Part shown: piece by piece, positions 11,750-25,310 of the stretch | Layout: every line of letters begins with the position of its first letter | Position numbering within the stretch: the stretch's first letter is position 1 | Origin: Paragonimus westermani | Taxonomy: Eukaryota > Platyhelminthes > Trematoda > Plagiorchiida > Troglotrematidae | Reading direction: 5' to 3' | Length of the DNA stretch: 64,000 nt | Assembly: GCA_008508345.1 (NCBI GenBank) | Contig: QNGE01002359.1 | Location: 53,609 to 117,608 of the forward strand | Notes under the pieces: generated by a model | What the model was told of the DNA's origin: nothing | Database searches by the model: none | The model's input: the letters and a program-made list of their open reading frames with translations, nothing else | Made by a program: the position numbers and the translations under genes

Positions 11750-13124
11750 CTTGGAAAACAAGCCATCATATTACACAGGTAAGTGGAAAAACAGCAGACA
11801 CACCGTGGCAAATATTTCATGCCACACCAAAGCCCAACGCTAAATTTTTGATGATATATATATTGTTATGAAACAAATTTGACGCGGTTTTGTTCAGTAG
11901 TTTTATCATTTAACTTTGGGTCTCGAGGTAATTATTTTGGTTCACTAAATATAAATATAGGCAAAATATAGAAGAAACCTATAATAACGAAGACCTCGGA
12001 CTTCACGGTTTCGATTTTCATATCAGCTGGATGCAGGATTCACATATCATAAGAATGGATATTAGACACCTATAAAACTAACCTGTTGATTTACTCTCAT
12101 CCTCATCGTTAATTTCCCTTTGCGATCACTCACTGTGTGTGACTGAACACAACCGTTGAAAACGGACAGCGTGAAGATCATTGACACTTTCTATATTTGT
12201 TGATTACGACTGGCAAAGTACTTATCAAGATGTTTACCAGTCTCCAAAATTGACATACGTTTAAGAATACCGCCCTTCACTTTGAACCGTTTGTCCTTAC
12301 TACAATTCATACAATGGAAAACTTGAGTTTATTTAGTGGCAATGCACCGGTCCGTTTGGGATTCGCTGGCTTTCTTTAGTTCTTCTTTCATGCTCACTAA
12401 GCACTGATTGGATTTTAGTAGTTTACTCAGCATGACCCCTCTCTTAGTCATACTTGGTCCAGCGACTTTAATGGTCTTTTTCCCAAGTTGGTCAAAGAGT
12501 ATTTCATTGTACAATCTCGTTGTACAATCTCGTTAAGTTCTATCAACAACTGGGGATTCATTCATAATGGCATGTTCTCAATATTTCTCCCCTGCATACT
12601 GAAGATTCACCTATATCAAAAGAAAGTTTTATCTTAGGATATTATAACCGGATGGCGATTTCCAGTTAAAGGTTTCTAGAAACAGGTTTAATTTGTTTGT
12701 CAGAATGATGTTCGTACAAACACAAGCTGCTTGGTTTGGGTGGCATCAAATCGATGTTTGCTTCACTGTTCTCGTTTGCTTCGTTAAAAATAACTACCAC
12801 CTGCTTGCGGTTAACGGTAGTATCCAAAACTGTCGTTCAAAGTGCTCTAAGACTCTACACACTCTACACTTGATATGTTCTTTAGTGCCATCGACTAGAC
12901 ATGAGTATGTCTGGAGGCGCTTCCTGGTATATGTGAGCAAAATAGGGGCGTGTTTTGGATATTTGTTGAAATAACTTTTGCCACATAATTTCACTCGTTT
13001 TTTATCACAAATTAACCGCGACTAATACATGCCAGCGTTAAACTGTGAGACAGTTTGTTGGCTCTTATCTTGTCCGATCAATTAAGATATTATGCGAAGG
13101 TTGAGTAGCTTAGTTAATAGCTGA

Positions 13125-13225
13125 GATGAACAAAGCTGGCCAAAACGGCGAACAACATGCACTACTGAAGAGCTCTAATGAGAGCGAAACTCGAGTCTAG
13201 TGCTTCTATTCGGAAGAGGCTGGCT
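13125..13225 (+). repeat. Family B body fragment
   Basis: This is the clearest body copy: GCACTACTGAAGAGCTCTAA, TGAGAGCGAAACTCGAGTCT and AGTGCTTCTATTCGG. A single undetermined base (n) at 13226 follows its end. Confidence 0.55.
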
Positions 13226-13226
13226 N
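13226..13226. other. Undetermined base
   Basis: The only n in the window, just after a family B repeat; probably an assembly or base-call uncertainty. Confidence 0.95.
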
Positions 13227-14555
13227 AAACATGGACTGTTTATCGTTTCTTCAGAAATTTGAGAAAAGTTCGCCGGTTGTTCTAAAATCAGCAGCATTTT
13301 ATCTTGTTTGTCTCCGGTTTTACTGGGTTTTTTTACTGTCGGAAGAAGCGAGATTCCTTCAGTCGTATTAGTTTGTCATTCTTGTCAATCTGTTAATTCT
13401 TTGATAAGTAAATCTTATTGAATTTTGAATGAGAATACACTAAAGTGTTTGGCTGAACAATGCAACTTTAACCCCAGATGCTAATGTTGTTATTGACTGT
13501 TAGTTCAATGGTGTCGGTGCTTACGCATGCTTTCTGGTTATAGTGGTGTACTTGCGCAGAACATTCAGTGTTCGCGGAATCATTTTGCAATGCTGTCTGA
13601 TACACTGCTATTTGGGGTCTTCCGTTTCTCTGGATCATGTTAAACCTATAAGAGTTGTCTGGATGATTAATCTGCGTAAAAGCCACTCAGTCCGGCTACT
13701 GGAGTGGAGTCACACGGAAGCTCCTGTTTATTGGTGTTGGTTGTGACCCAGTAGGTGACTTTCAGGGACGTTTGTATATGCACACCCCGAAGTTGTTAAG
13801 TGCCTATCTCTTGTTTTCATTCTGGTGTACATTTGTAATATTTCAACTTCCACCGACCCAACATATTTGCGTTCATCATAGTTTGGGTATCGTTGTTTTA
13901 TTGAGCTCCTTTCCTTTAGATTAATCTACGCTCGCGAAATCAACATTAAATTTGCAGAAATCCTACTTGTATTTAATGTGAAATACCCGATTGAGTCACA
14001 AACAGTGTGAGAAAGTAACAGGTTAATGTAGTGATATATATAACATAATATGTGTAATATATAATAGAGTAATATGCATTTTCAATAGTCCGCCGGAAAC
14101 ATGTGCAGCTTCGTGGTTATCATCAGGCATGTGTGATGAACTCCGACCACTCATTCTAATGTAAGAAAGGCAGACACTGAAATTTGTAGATAGCCACTCA
14201 CCTGCAGGTTTTGTTTGCTTTAATTTTTCTGTCGGCATTTTCTTTCATTGGTTCTCTGTTGGGTAGTCTTTTTTACGTTCTATCGACTCTTGTTATTAGG
14301 CTCGTAGTTTGCCATTAACTGAACGGATTGTCTAAATCAACGCTTTTGCCTTTAGAAATACGTAGTCTCAAAATTTTAGGGCGTTGGAATTCCCCGGTGG
14401 AGAACGTGGCTTATGTAACTGACGGGATCGATGTGAGAATTGCTACCTCCTTGGGCAACTTTGGGATAAAAATCAAGTCTTCATAGTTCCATGCAACGAA
14501 CAAAACAATACTCGATATGTTTGTCAAAGGTCTTTCGAAAGATTTAGAACTAAAT

Positions 14556-14603
14556 GTGATGGAAATCTACTCGACTCAACGCTTGTCCAAACCCCAACAC
14601 GAC
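14556..14603 (+). repeat. Short dispersed repeat, copy 1
   Basis: GTGATGGAAATCTACTCGAC and CAACGCTTGTCCAAACCCCA match 63952-64000 with a few substitutions. The family and full length are unknown because the other copy runs off the window. Confidence 0.5.
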
Positions 14604-15775
14604 AGGAGATCTGACAAGCGGCCACTCCAAATGTCGCGTTAGAGATACGACATCAGGATTGGACGAACGGTCTCAGTTTTGTACCTTCCGTTATTCGCCA
14701 ATTTGTTTGTTCCGTATTCCACCAATTAACATACAATTTATGATTTTGCATGTGCTAATACAATCAGCCAATGACAGACTGTGATTTCTCTAATACTGTT
14801 GTACGTCCGTACCAGGTCTTCTCTTTATTACTTTTGTGGGAGGTTTCCATTCAAGTAGGATCTCTAGGGCTATTCAAAGTGCCTAATTCCGACTATCACA
14901 TTACATCTCAGAAATTTCTACCAAAACACAGTTTACGTTTATTTGACCTGAGTTTCGCCTGCTCGAGCTTAGGTTAGCTACCACTAAATGATATAAGCTG
15001 GTTCATTCACTTCAATCTAGTCATTTCCAATGTCCGGTATCTTACCTGCTCTGTAGGCCATTACCAACCTTCCCCTTTTAACTGAGCGTTTCATTGGTTG
15101 TTGTGTTCCACTTCATTGATTTAGTTGCTTTCTGTTTTTGTACGCTACTCATCCTGTTAAATTCACGAAGCATTTACGCCACACGCTCGAGTGTTTGTCT
15201 CTCCAGAGTAGGATGTTTTTTATCAAACTCGTTTAAGTTTTGCGCCCTCTGCAGTTTGTAAACATTTTCACACAATATACCTGATGATTTTTTCACCCTC
15301 TGACAATCTTTTTCTTTTTTACAATATTCTCTACACAAATACAAGTTTTTCTTATCGTGTCTTACTATATTTGTGGCACACAGATAGTTCGAAACTCAGA
15401 TGATCATCGTTTATCTGTACAAGTTGGAACATTTCGCTTTGCTATCATTTTCGTTAATCTTGTATTCTCCCACATATTGGATCGTAATACAAAGGGTTAC
15501 CTGGCCGAACCTCATTCAATTCATCTGTAACTCCTGAGTCTAAAACATACAAGACTGTTAATGATTGTGTATTTATCTTAAAGTGCATTTCATTAACTTT
15601 CATTATCACCATTCATTGCGTTGTATTCTTAGCATTTACAAACTGGCGCTCCGAGGGGAACTAAATCCATATAAACCAACGATGTGTCAAAAAACCGCTG
15701 ATCAACTGAGCAAATTTTTCGTACGTTGTTTGAGTATACCATATATATATATATAGGAGAGACCTAACTGCGAAC

Positions 15776-15990
15776 AGTCTGGACATCGGTTGGATTCATA
15801 CCGGTAACAGAAACAGCATGCGTAGACCGGCTGAGCTAGAAAACCACGCCGGAAGCTCGCAAGTATCACATTTGTACCTAATTACCCGTCCAGTCAAATA
15901 TGTCATATTGAATCCACCAATTGATCCGGGAGATCGACCACCCAAACAGGATCGAATTCAGCTGAATTCCAGATTTTCCGCAATTGGGTC
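15776..15990 (-). repeat. Family A repeat, diverged, with upstream module
   Basis: The minus strand has TTCTAGCTCAGCCGGT (A-box), GCATGCTGTTTCTGTTACCGG and ATGAATCCAACCG (B-box). To the left of the head is the same module as at 57.5-57.6 kb (TTGGTGGATTCAATATGA, GGACGGGTAATTAGG, ACAAATGTGA). The tail was not recognised. Confidence 0.55.
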
Positions 15991-18660
15991 TCTTCTAACT
16001 GACTACTTATAGGTACTACAATATGTGTTTATAATATTCCGTACTCATGATTAGCGTTAATATGGAGTTAGAGTATTTTGCTTTGGTCCACCCTCTTCTG
16101 TCTTGCACAAAGCAGTTACAATCTACAAGCACACCTGAAAAAGTTGGGAACAAACATTTAAATCGCCGATAGTTGGAAACACTTTTGATGTTGTTCGTAG
16201 CTCGCATTAAGGATTTAGATATTAGGATGTTCGTCTGGCCCAGCATTTAGGTTGCAAACGTTTTGTCACTAAACGAGATGATGATATAACTTGATAAAAC
16301 GCTTGCAAACTAAATGCTAAACTCAGCGAACACCCGAATATCTAAGTTCAAATTGCCTTTCGGACAGTAATACGCATTGCGGACTAAATCTAGCCAGCGA
16401 GTAGAAATCGTGTATCTCCTTTGGAAGTAGTTTCTGAGGAATCTGTCGAAATTCGAAGGCCGTCCTCCAGTGTATAAGTGCTGTTCAACCTGTGACGGCA
16501 CAATGTTTTCACTATCTTCGATAACCCAATGAGTATAGTCCTTTCTGTGATGGAGTATCGTGATTTTGGGGGCACACCAATGAGACTGCTTATACACCGA
16601 CACTACCGATTCAACTGGTCTGCTTGGTGTGTTCGAGGAAATAGATGATTAACAGTATTACTTATAATTGTTTTACCAGACTAAACATTCAATTTTTCTC
16701 ATCCTCAACATGCTGGGTTGTTCTTTGATATAGTCATCAACATTTACTTTCCATACAATGTTTACCTAAACAAGTTGAGCGCCGAAACATATGGTTTTTC
16801 CATAGTAGTTACAAATATTTACCCTAGACATTGAATGTAGATTTGAAACACTAATTCTGAAGAAACTCAATAAGAACAGCAGCAATTGAGCGAAAAATGT
16901 CTTGTACTGCGTTCATCACTTCACATCTTGTCAAATATTACACACAATTTTACAAGTTACACAAAAAAACCTGTATAAGTAGCAGTGTAAAAGTTCCGAG
17001 CCTGACAATAAAAAACTGATTCAAACTTCAAATTCGGCTGTTTCACTCCGGTGTTTTCGCAAACACTTAAATTTGTCACCATTTTTTGTAGTTTTTTTTT
17101 TGAATTTTTTTCGGGCTGACCCGGTTTAACCGAGCTCCGATCAAGTTGGTAGCATGGTTTCCAGCAGCTTCTTACCAGGTTATTTCTTTCAGCAAGATCG
17201 TTCATGAGTTCTATCAACCTTTAAATTCGATATGTCACTTCGTCATGAGTGTTTTTCTTCTAGTGACCAGCTGTTACCAAGTTCAGAATTTTTAACCGCC
17301 CAGTGTGATTATGTAACGACCAGAATTGAGATTTGTCGTAAAATTTACCAGATAAAAAGTTGTTTGCACCATTAACATCATTTGCTTGAACGATTGAATT
17401 ACCATAATCTTTACTTTCGGTGACTTTCATATATAAACTCCAAATTTTCGTTGAACACATACAGGTATACACTCACACATATAGGTGAATAAAGACAAAC
17501 TAAAACGGTTTTGGGAATGGTCATAGTGAAATTGAATAGCCCATGGAGAAAAAACCAAGACTGTTTGTACAATAGTATAAATGGCAACATTTGATATAGA
17601 TGACATAATTTCACAAATACTTTAAAAACGCGAGTATCGAAAATGATTATTGATAAATGGATTTAATTTAACTCAAATACAAAGTATACACCAATCATGA
17701 AAGCTTATGTCATACCGTCTTCAGTTCTTTCACACTGTGCTCTTGAAGTCTGCCTGCGTTTAGAAAACCATTTCATTTAAACTATATTGATGATAGTACA
17801 TGCAAACCGTACACAGAACGGATATGCGAAAATATATTGTGCGTTGTGCTGACGTTCATTATCAAGTAAATTAAATTGTTTTGAGTTGTACAACTCCAGA
17901 TAGCAATATACTCCAGTCAGCTGCTCTCAGGTTGGTAATTTTATCGTTCTCTGAAAAACTAAAACTGAATTTTTCCGCTGTCAGAATATAGCCTTTTCCC
18001 CCGTCAGAAAAGTATATCCAACTAACACCTGATGATTATTTATCTACTCCCACCGATTTACAGCCGTGTCATGATGTTCCGAGACAAATATCTTGACATT
18101 CTCTTATCACTGGAAATAGTTATTTTAGATGAGTGCCAACTTTTTATCATGTTTGCTGTTTAATGTATAGAAACTTTTCTTGCAATCTCACAGTCAAGTT
18201 GGCGTTTTGATCTCTTATTCATTTGCTCTCCTTAGTCACACAGTTCTCTTGTGTTTCCCAGTCTTTTCGTTACCGTGTGTGGTTTTCTCGCAAGTTTGCT
18301 TAAAACGCAGCAATATCTCCGTGTTTGACTGGGTTCAATTTTTTCTGTGAACAACTTAGAACCTGTGGTAAAACTACCCATCGACTCTTCCCACATGAAT
18401 CTCTCTCATTATCTACCGAGTCTAGTCAATGTGTTTCTTTTTCCTCAAACTAATCGTGTGTATTTTCTGTATTCCTTACAAACATTTAGGAACACGATAG
18501 AGATTCGCCGGACACATTGTGCTCTTTTTATAATGAACAGCTAGTCATTAACATGTGTGAGTAATGTATGTTTGTTTATCCCAATGAAAATTCGTTTATT
18601 TCCAAAAGTTTTAGTTTTTTCTCACTCATGAAAACGTATTATTTAGTCAGCTGAATGTAC

Positions 18661-18691
18661 GTATATATATATATGTATGTATGTGTATATA
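18661..18691. repeat. Compound TA/TATG microsatellite
   Basis: A TA tract runs into TATG units and then TGTATATA. Confidence 0.9.
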
Positions 18692-18966
18692 CGGTTTAAT
18701 ATTCACCTATCAGATACAACAAAGTTGTTCTTGACCTGAGTTGACCTGACTTCTGCGGGCGAATACAACCCAAGCATCAGTAATTTGGTTCCTTACTGAT
18801 GTTCTTGACCTTCCCGACACTGAGAAGAGAGGGTGAGATGCTGTTTGATTTCTCTAGTTTGACAGGATGAACGTGATCGATCTGAGCAATTTGCAATGCT
18901 CCATAGGAATGGATTGAGAAATCAAACGAAGTTTTGTGTTAGGTTCTAATATTTTTATATTCACAG

Positions 18967-19070
18967 TTGAATCGTTCAAAAGAGCGAACAAACGACCACC
19001 TGAAAAACTAGAACCACAACTGTTGGTTTATGAAGATTGTTTATCATGGGTCAGTAAATCGTCGGCAGTT
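18967..19070 (+). CDS. Possible plus-strand exon, product unknown
   Basis: The block starts at a very good acceptor (TTTTTATATTCACAG) and reaches a strong donor (CAGTT/GTAAGA). The coding phase is 1 at the start and 0 at the end. The peptide is rich in charged residues and looks protein-like (FKRANKRPPEKLEPQ and then LLVYEDCLSWVSKSS), but I recognise no family. Without splicing at the donor the frame runs to TAG at 19119-19121. It lies inside an intron of the minus-strand Ig/FN3 gene on the opposite strand, so it would be nested or spurious. Confidence 0.25.
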
Positions 19071-19566
19071 GTAAGAGAGTTATTAGGTTTGATTGCACAG
19101 TACAAGTATATAACTAGTTAACATTTTAAAAGAAAACTTAAAGTTCTCAACCGGCCACTCATTTCTAGTAGACGGAACGATGAAATTAAGTCTGTTCAGT
19201 GTCTATTCTTATCTTGTGATCGATGAAGCTCGGTTACAGTTCGTTGACGCTTGGCTATCTGTTGATTTTCATAGCCATTCTATGTGACGTCTTCCGTGAT
19301 CGATTATAAGGTAGCATCTCTAGTAGCACGTTGACAGAGCAGATAGTGGTTGGAGAAGTGCAGAGATGATCATCTGCCAAAAATTGGTAACGTCAATTGG
19401 TTTGGTGGCCACGTTTTTCAGTCAGCTTAGACTAGGCTTCAATTGCCAGGCACCTATCTCAGATTGAACAATGAACGGTGGAATTTTTTTTCAGGCAACT
19501 ACAGAAAACTGCAATAAATTTTTCGGATGCTATTGGTCAAAAGCAGTTAAATGTAATTCGACTCAC

Positions 19567-19718
19567 CCATTGAATAGTCTACTTCCACCGGTCGTACGTT
19601 GATTTTATACTGTTCAATTTCCGGTCCATTGCTTCCGGTAGTTTTCCAGTGCACGGTGTAGGCTGTGGGTTCTATGTACTCTTGAGCTGTTAGCATTTTG
19701 ATTGCAGGTGTTGACAGT
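19567..19718 (-). CDS. First half of an FN3 domain, exon of the Ig/FN3 gene
   Basis: The frame contains a classic FN3 A-B-C region: a leading Pro (TPAIKML), the B-strand AYTVHWKTTG with the conserved core Trp, and the C-strand GPEIEQYKINVRPVEV with the conserved Tyr. The donor is ATGG/GTGAGT, close to the consensus, and leaves a single G (phase 1). The proposed acceptor is AAACAG at 19719. A second AG lies 29 bases further in, so the 5' border is less sure. The split codon completes as Gly with the exon at 11480-11749, and the two together make one whole FN3 domain. It is a middle part of the extracellular region of the minus-strand gene. Wrong acceptor choice is the main uncertainty. Confidence 0.75.
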
Positions 19719-21934
19719 CTGTTTGTGGTTACCTTTATGAAATAAACCATGTGAGAAGTATTAAGTACACAGTTCCTTTGTTGTAATGGGCAAATTAGAT
19801 AAGCTGTGCACCATGTGGTTTACATAACACGATGACTTGTGGTGATATACTTGTTTTGCAAGCACTGACCAGTGGTGAAAAGATGTACACCTAGTTCGAT
19901 TCAATTGGGTCTCATCAACACCACCTACTCTTCGGGCTCGAGCCCACATTTTGTGAGTAGGCGTTCAAGTGGCAATTCACAAATTTAACAATTATACCAC
20001 ATAATCAAGCTGATTAATACTGTAGGACAACTTGCGAGCTACCTTCCTTTTTTGTCATAAACCGAAATAGACTGATCACTTGTAGGTATTCTGAAAACAA
20101 AGGGGCATCCGCCACAGTTACTAGAAGGGGATGACAGAGGTCTTCACAGGCTGTTAGTTCCATTAATCATCAACGAAGTGGGTGGCAACTGTTTCTGTCT
20201 AATTAACCCACATCCGTCCTATGCACGCTGAGAAACCGATCTGTGAGCGCGTAGGCTATCGTTCTGGCTGTTACTGTCGTATTAGGATGGAGTTCTCAGA
20301 GTGCGTGTCGCCGATACGACACATCCCGGTAAAAACAACTGAGTCCTGCTGTTTGTAAAATCCTATTCCATGTCTCTTTAGGGTTGAATGAGTTCCATTT
20401 CACAGACCCGTTACAAGTATATGGCCGGTTTTTGTTATACTTTCAAGGAAGACAACCTCGTTTATATAACGTAAAATAAAGTTACATAAGTTTGTGCGGT
20501 CAAAGTTCACGGAATGTTACGTTGAGCTGAAGCTAATTCTGTTCGTTCCGGCATTTTGCTGACGAAAACTGCATACTCGTTGCTTGGATACGAGCCTCTG
20601 CCTGTAACAGTTAACTGAAACAAGTGATATTACTAACTGTGTAACAGACCAATCAGAGGGTAATTTGGTTCGACCCCCGTATGCTACCAGGTTATAATGT
20701 CTAGTGAACTTTAATGTTCGAACGACTTATTGTACTCGACGTTTATTACGTTTTCGGCTGATATGGGCAGCTTGTTTTACAATGCTTTCTCATAAACCAC
20801 ATCTGTGAACGGGACGATACATTTTCCTTTCTGACAGATGTTTATATAGATCACAGCGTCCTTTTTGTGATTGTATACTTTACACTCAGTATTGGGTCCG
20901 ACTAGCCTGGGCCTTAGCATTACAGTCCATCATTGTCAGATCGAGCAACATCTAGTCAAGGGAGGTACGTGCAGCTTAGCCAACAATGTGTGGCCATAAA
21001 CACAGCGACCTGTGCTAGTCGACGCTCCGGAGATCGGTTAATATGAAAAATGGAAACCCAGTGCACCCGACCACAGAAGCTTTTAAGCACTCGCGGTTCA
21101 CATCAGGTAAACAATTACCAGTTCGACAATAGTGTGTTGACAACAAACACACAACCTTTACCAGGGTTTGCTTTAGAGCATTGTGGTTTATGTCATGCAT
21201 TTCTGCTAGACGTGGTTTTTCATCAGCCCTCCCTTATTTGACTTCCATATCAACAGTTGGCGTTGTCTCCGTCACCTCAATAAGAAATCTGGGTTTACAG
21301 ATGTAGTTACGGTCCGGCAGTTGGATCTATATCTCTGCTCAGAGGGTGAGAACAGCTTACCACTACCACTTTTCATCTGACGTTTTGAATGTACACGGTT
21401 AACCACTAATCATACATCCCAGAGCACAGAAGTAACTTTAAGATAACATGATTCTCTTGTTCGTCTAACTAGTAAACTGTAGTGTTGAGAGAGAAGGTGG
21501 TGTAAACTGTACAGGTTGGAAAAAGTACGTTGAGAAAAACGTTGATGTAAGAAAAGTGATGAACAGTGCAGATGCCAGCCACGCTTCATGTCCAGAAGAC
21601 TGATGATACTTAGGATTTATTCGTAAATGGTTTTCAGCTAAGTTGATACAGGTGAACGACTTAGAGAAGTTGGTACACGTATCTGAAAGCACAACGAATC
21701 GAGAGAGGCAACTCTGTCGATTTTATGTAAGATCCGAGCTGACTGGTCGGTACTAACCGACCCAAATCACTTGTTCTGTCCATGAGTGCGCGATGTCCAT
21801 GTGCTGCAAACCACCTTGCTCATTTTTCACAGGGTGCATGCCTTTTAGCTGGCGAGTAGCAGAAGACCTTGAGTGATGAAATTAAATATCATCCACAAAG
21901 GCTTGGAGCTGTTGAAACCACATAAAATTCCCAG

Positions 21935-22045
21935 TCAGCCCGTTTCAAAAAAACTACCAGACCCGAGTTTCGCTTTTGTTTGAGCTGGTCACTAGTGCAC
22001 ATCGTTGCCATGGCAAGCTCGTTTACCATGGCAAAATAGACATCA
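21935..22045 (-). repeat. Family B body fragment
   Basis: The plus strand reads ACCCGAGTTTCGCTTTTGTT, then TGAGCTGGTCACTAGTGCAC and a TTGCCATGG. This is the reverse complement of the family body. Confidence 0.5.
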
Positions 22046-25000
22046 GTTTAAGCATGATCAAATTAATGTACGCAAACCCCCAAACATTTATTTGTGGGTG
22101 GAACTGATTACCTCTGGGAATGCAATATCTGTGATCAATTGTAACTATTACTCGAATTATGGACACTAGCTATCAGATATTTGTGTAAAAGTTGTTAAGT
22201 CCAACACTCTTAATCCTTACTAGACGCTACAGACTACTTTAATTATGCATTGAAGTATGCTCACTTTCTTGTCTCTACAATGGCCACAGAGGAACAACAG
22301 CAAACACGTTTTCTAGGAGCATAAACCAACTTTCTAACGAACGGGTTCTAAGTCAAGACTCTGGCTCCGCTGTTCACCCACAGTTCAGTAAGTCAGACGC
22401 ACTGGCGATGGCGTGGACAAAAATAACGTTAGAACGTTTGTGTTACATGTTGTCTGTTCAGGCTATCCATCCAGCTGACGCAAGGCCAGTCACTAAACCA
22501 GCAAAACTGACGCTAGAATCGAATATTTGATAATGGAGGTGGACAAAGTGAACAGCAGTGACCGTTTTTTCGATATTCTTCCGGCTAGTTGAAAACGGAT
22601 CTTAATACGATTTTGAAAATTATGGTATATCGGCTGCTATTTGGTGCGTTCAATTTTCCAGCTTTTTTGTAAAAAGATGTTGCTGTTTTTGAAACACAAG
22701 ATCAGTGATGCAGGGATACTGTCAGCCAGCCTCAATCTGAATAGGAGTAGTGGAAATATTCGCGTTCGAATCCGCAACCGAGTGTTTCGTGATCGGTCAG
22801 AATTATCACAGCCCTACCGCAAGCTCACTGTCTTCCTCTCCTGATTGTCTGGTTTATTTAACGTGAAAGTATTTTGAAAGACTGAGAATGTTACAACTAG
22901 TAATCTGGCCACCAGTATATAATCATCAAACGCATAGGCGTGTGTGCTGCGCACTCCTGCTGGCACAGCGATCCTAACCGGACATATACCAACACCACAG
23001 TGCCATCTAATGATGGCGAACACTTGCACGTCAAGTCAGTTCTTCACATTTCACAAAAAAGAATTAATTCCATAGGATGTTTGTACGTTTACCAAGTTTT
23101 CTAACCACTGCTCACGAAAGCAATTACACATATGCACACCTGAGACATCCAAGTCAAATTTCCTGTTTTGCTGGCTTGAAGTAACCACATATAGACATCA
23201 ACTCCTCCGGACAGAAGTGATTTTATATGAAAATCTCATACAGCTTTGTTTGTTAAACCGCTAGGTAAGTGACATACGCTTACTCGTGCATTAGTACAAG
23301 ATAGCCCATGTCAGGTCACCACCTTTTACATACAAGATAATATCGCAATAGTTACCTCGCTCCTGTTCTCCAAAGCTCAGTGCACAGGTTTTAAGTACTG
23401 TGCACAATTTGTCAACGATACGTTCCGCTTGTGCCTTACTCATATAGCTTTGATGACAACAACTAGCAGAAAAGATAGTCAGTTCGTGTTAATTAACCCG
23501 CCTGTCTCAGTTTAGTCCGTTTAGGTACGCTTATGTGAATGATGGGTGACGTTGAATGAAGAATCCCATTGTGTCCAACTTGTTACCATACCACAACTAT
23601 TTTAGTATCGTGAATAATACTACCTTCCTAATGTCACATCTACCCTTGCTGATCGGCGCAGTCCTAGCAAACAGATTGCACTGTTCCAAATAAAATTACC
23701 TGGTTCTTCATCGGAAAACAAACGTAACACGGTGCACAAAAACCACTGCAATCTAATTAAATTGCATGTGATGATTTTTCTTTTAGGAAACTCGCTTTTT
23801 ATACGGATGAGTCAAAACAAACAAACAAAAATGGACGTAACGCATTTTGGTAATTAAAACCAAGTAGGTAAAAGACGGAAATTTTTGAACTAATGCAAAA
23901 TTACCATAGGTCAGAAGTAATTCACATGGTGTTCGCCGACTGTAACGGAAATCCCTGCTGCTGTTACTACACCCTCCCACAAAAACCAGCAATTTCCGCT
24001 CACTGATTAACGGTTGATGTGATTTTCTTAACAATTTGTACGTGATTGGAACCCGACCGCTTTTTGAACATTCGGGGTCATTTTTTGCTACGTCATTTAT
24101 GCAATTTCAACCACGACAAACAGATTACGGATAACAGCAACGGAGAAATGGAATGAACAGACCAGAGAGTTCCAGAAGAATCCGTCACGAAAACGTCTGA
24201 TGCCACTTTTATTGTTCGTTTTAACCGAAGACAAGGTGGAATTGACACAATTAAAACAACTGTATCATAATATAATTGTTTTTATGTCCTGCATGTCGTA
24301 ACAGGCGTCTTTTGCATAGAGTGTAGGCCGAAGATTCGAATGAATAAGTGCGAGTAAAACTGCCAACTGAAATTGCACGTTCAGAATACCTTAATCCTCT
24401 AATGTCCCAATCACAAGTTCAGCCTCATGTAGGATGGGCTGGACAGCATACCACCTGGAGTGATGTATACAATGCTGATGCTAAAATCCAACTTAAACTC
24501 TCCAAAATGTTTGGCACGCCAATGGAACGGCTTACAGAATGAACAGAATTGTTTCATTTCAGCAAATTTGAACAGAACGTGTTTGATGAGTTCACCAGGG
24601 TTTTGCCCTAACGCAGCAACTGAACTTGCCGCCCTCGACGGTAGGCAAATATGGCTATCGTGTATTAACACACTCAAATTTCAGCCGCTCTACTTTGCTG
24701 TGCCGTTGCACAGTGGTAACATTATCATCCAACAAACAGTATACTTATAAGTATATCATATTTGCTCGGAGCACGGTCGGTATACCATAACATCCAGCGA
24801 TTAGACTGGCTTATACATGCTCTTGGTACAAACTGTACACCGAAACCATAGGAGATTTTCCTCAGGCGTGTTTACACAAACAGACAGTGATTTCAAACAA
24901 AGAACTCCTTTTCCCAAAAAGGGGATGATAGTTGAAAGTAAAGTCTTTAACTATTCGATAAATATGTATTTCACGTTATCAAAGAGAAATATATTTACAC

Positions 25001-25164
25001 TTGCAAATCTTGACTCACGTTCAGAGTGGTAGTACATTTATCTTCTGTCTGTCTTATAACTCTTGTCTCTCTCTCCCCTTATATATATTTGCTATTTTTG
25101 TTCGGATATTAACTTCAGTGGAGAAAACGTTGTGATGTTTTGATTGTAAATTGGGCGGCCGAGC

Positions 25165-25310
25165 TGATCGAGTAAAACACCATTTGAGGGGAATTTGGAA
25201 TTCGGTTAGACCCGCACTGAAAGCAGAAACAGCATGCCTAAACACTAAAATCTCTCAACCGAGTGTGCCAGAAAATTCCACTGGCAGCTCAGGAACTTCG
25301 GCTTTCTGAT
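25165..25310 (-). repeat. Family A-like repeat, strongly diverged
   Basis: The minus strand keeps TTTAGGCATGCTGTTTCTGC and a weak B-box (GGGTCTAACC), with a weak GGTTGAGAG D-arm-like stretch before it. It is similar to the other family A heads but neither arm is intact. Confidence 0.35.

Larger units (their letters stand above)
11750..19566. other. Intron of the Ig/FN3 gene (about 7.8 kb)
   Basis: It lies between the two halves of the split FN3 domain. It holds a family B body (13.1 kb), a family A copy (15.8 kb), the short repeat at 14.56 kb, microsatellites and the unexplained plus-strand exon-like block at 18967. A minus-strand acceptor-like site near 16130 opens a short frame, but inserting it would break the FN3 domain. 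Confidence 0.55.

Noticed and set aside
16016..16140. Strong minus-strand acceptor (ACTTTTTCAG) followed by a short frame
   Set aside because: Adding it between the two halves of the split FN3 domain would disrupt the domain. No donor is evident.
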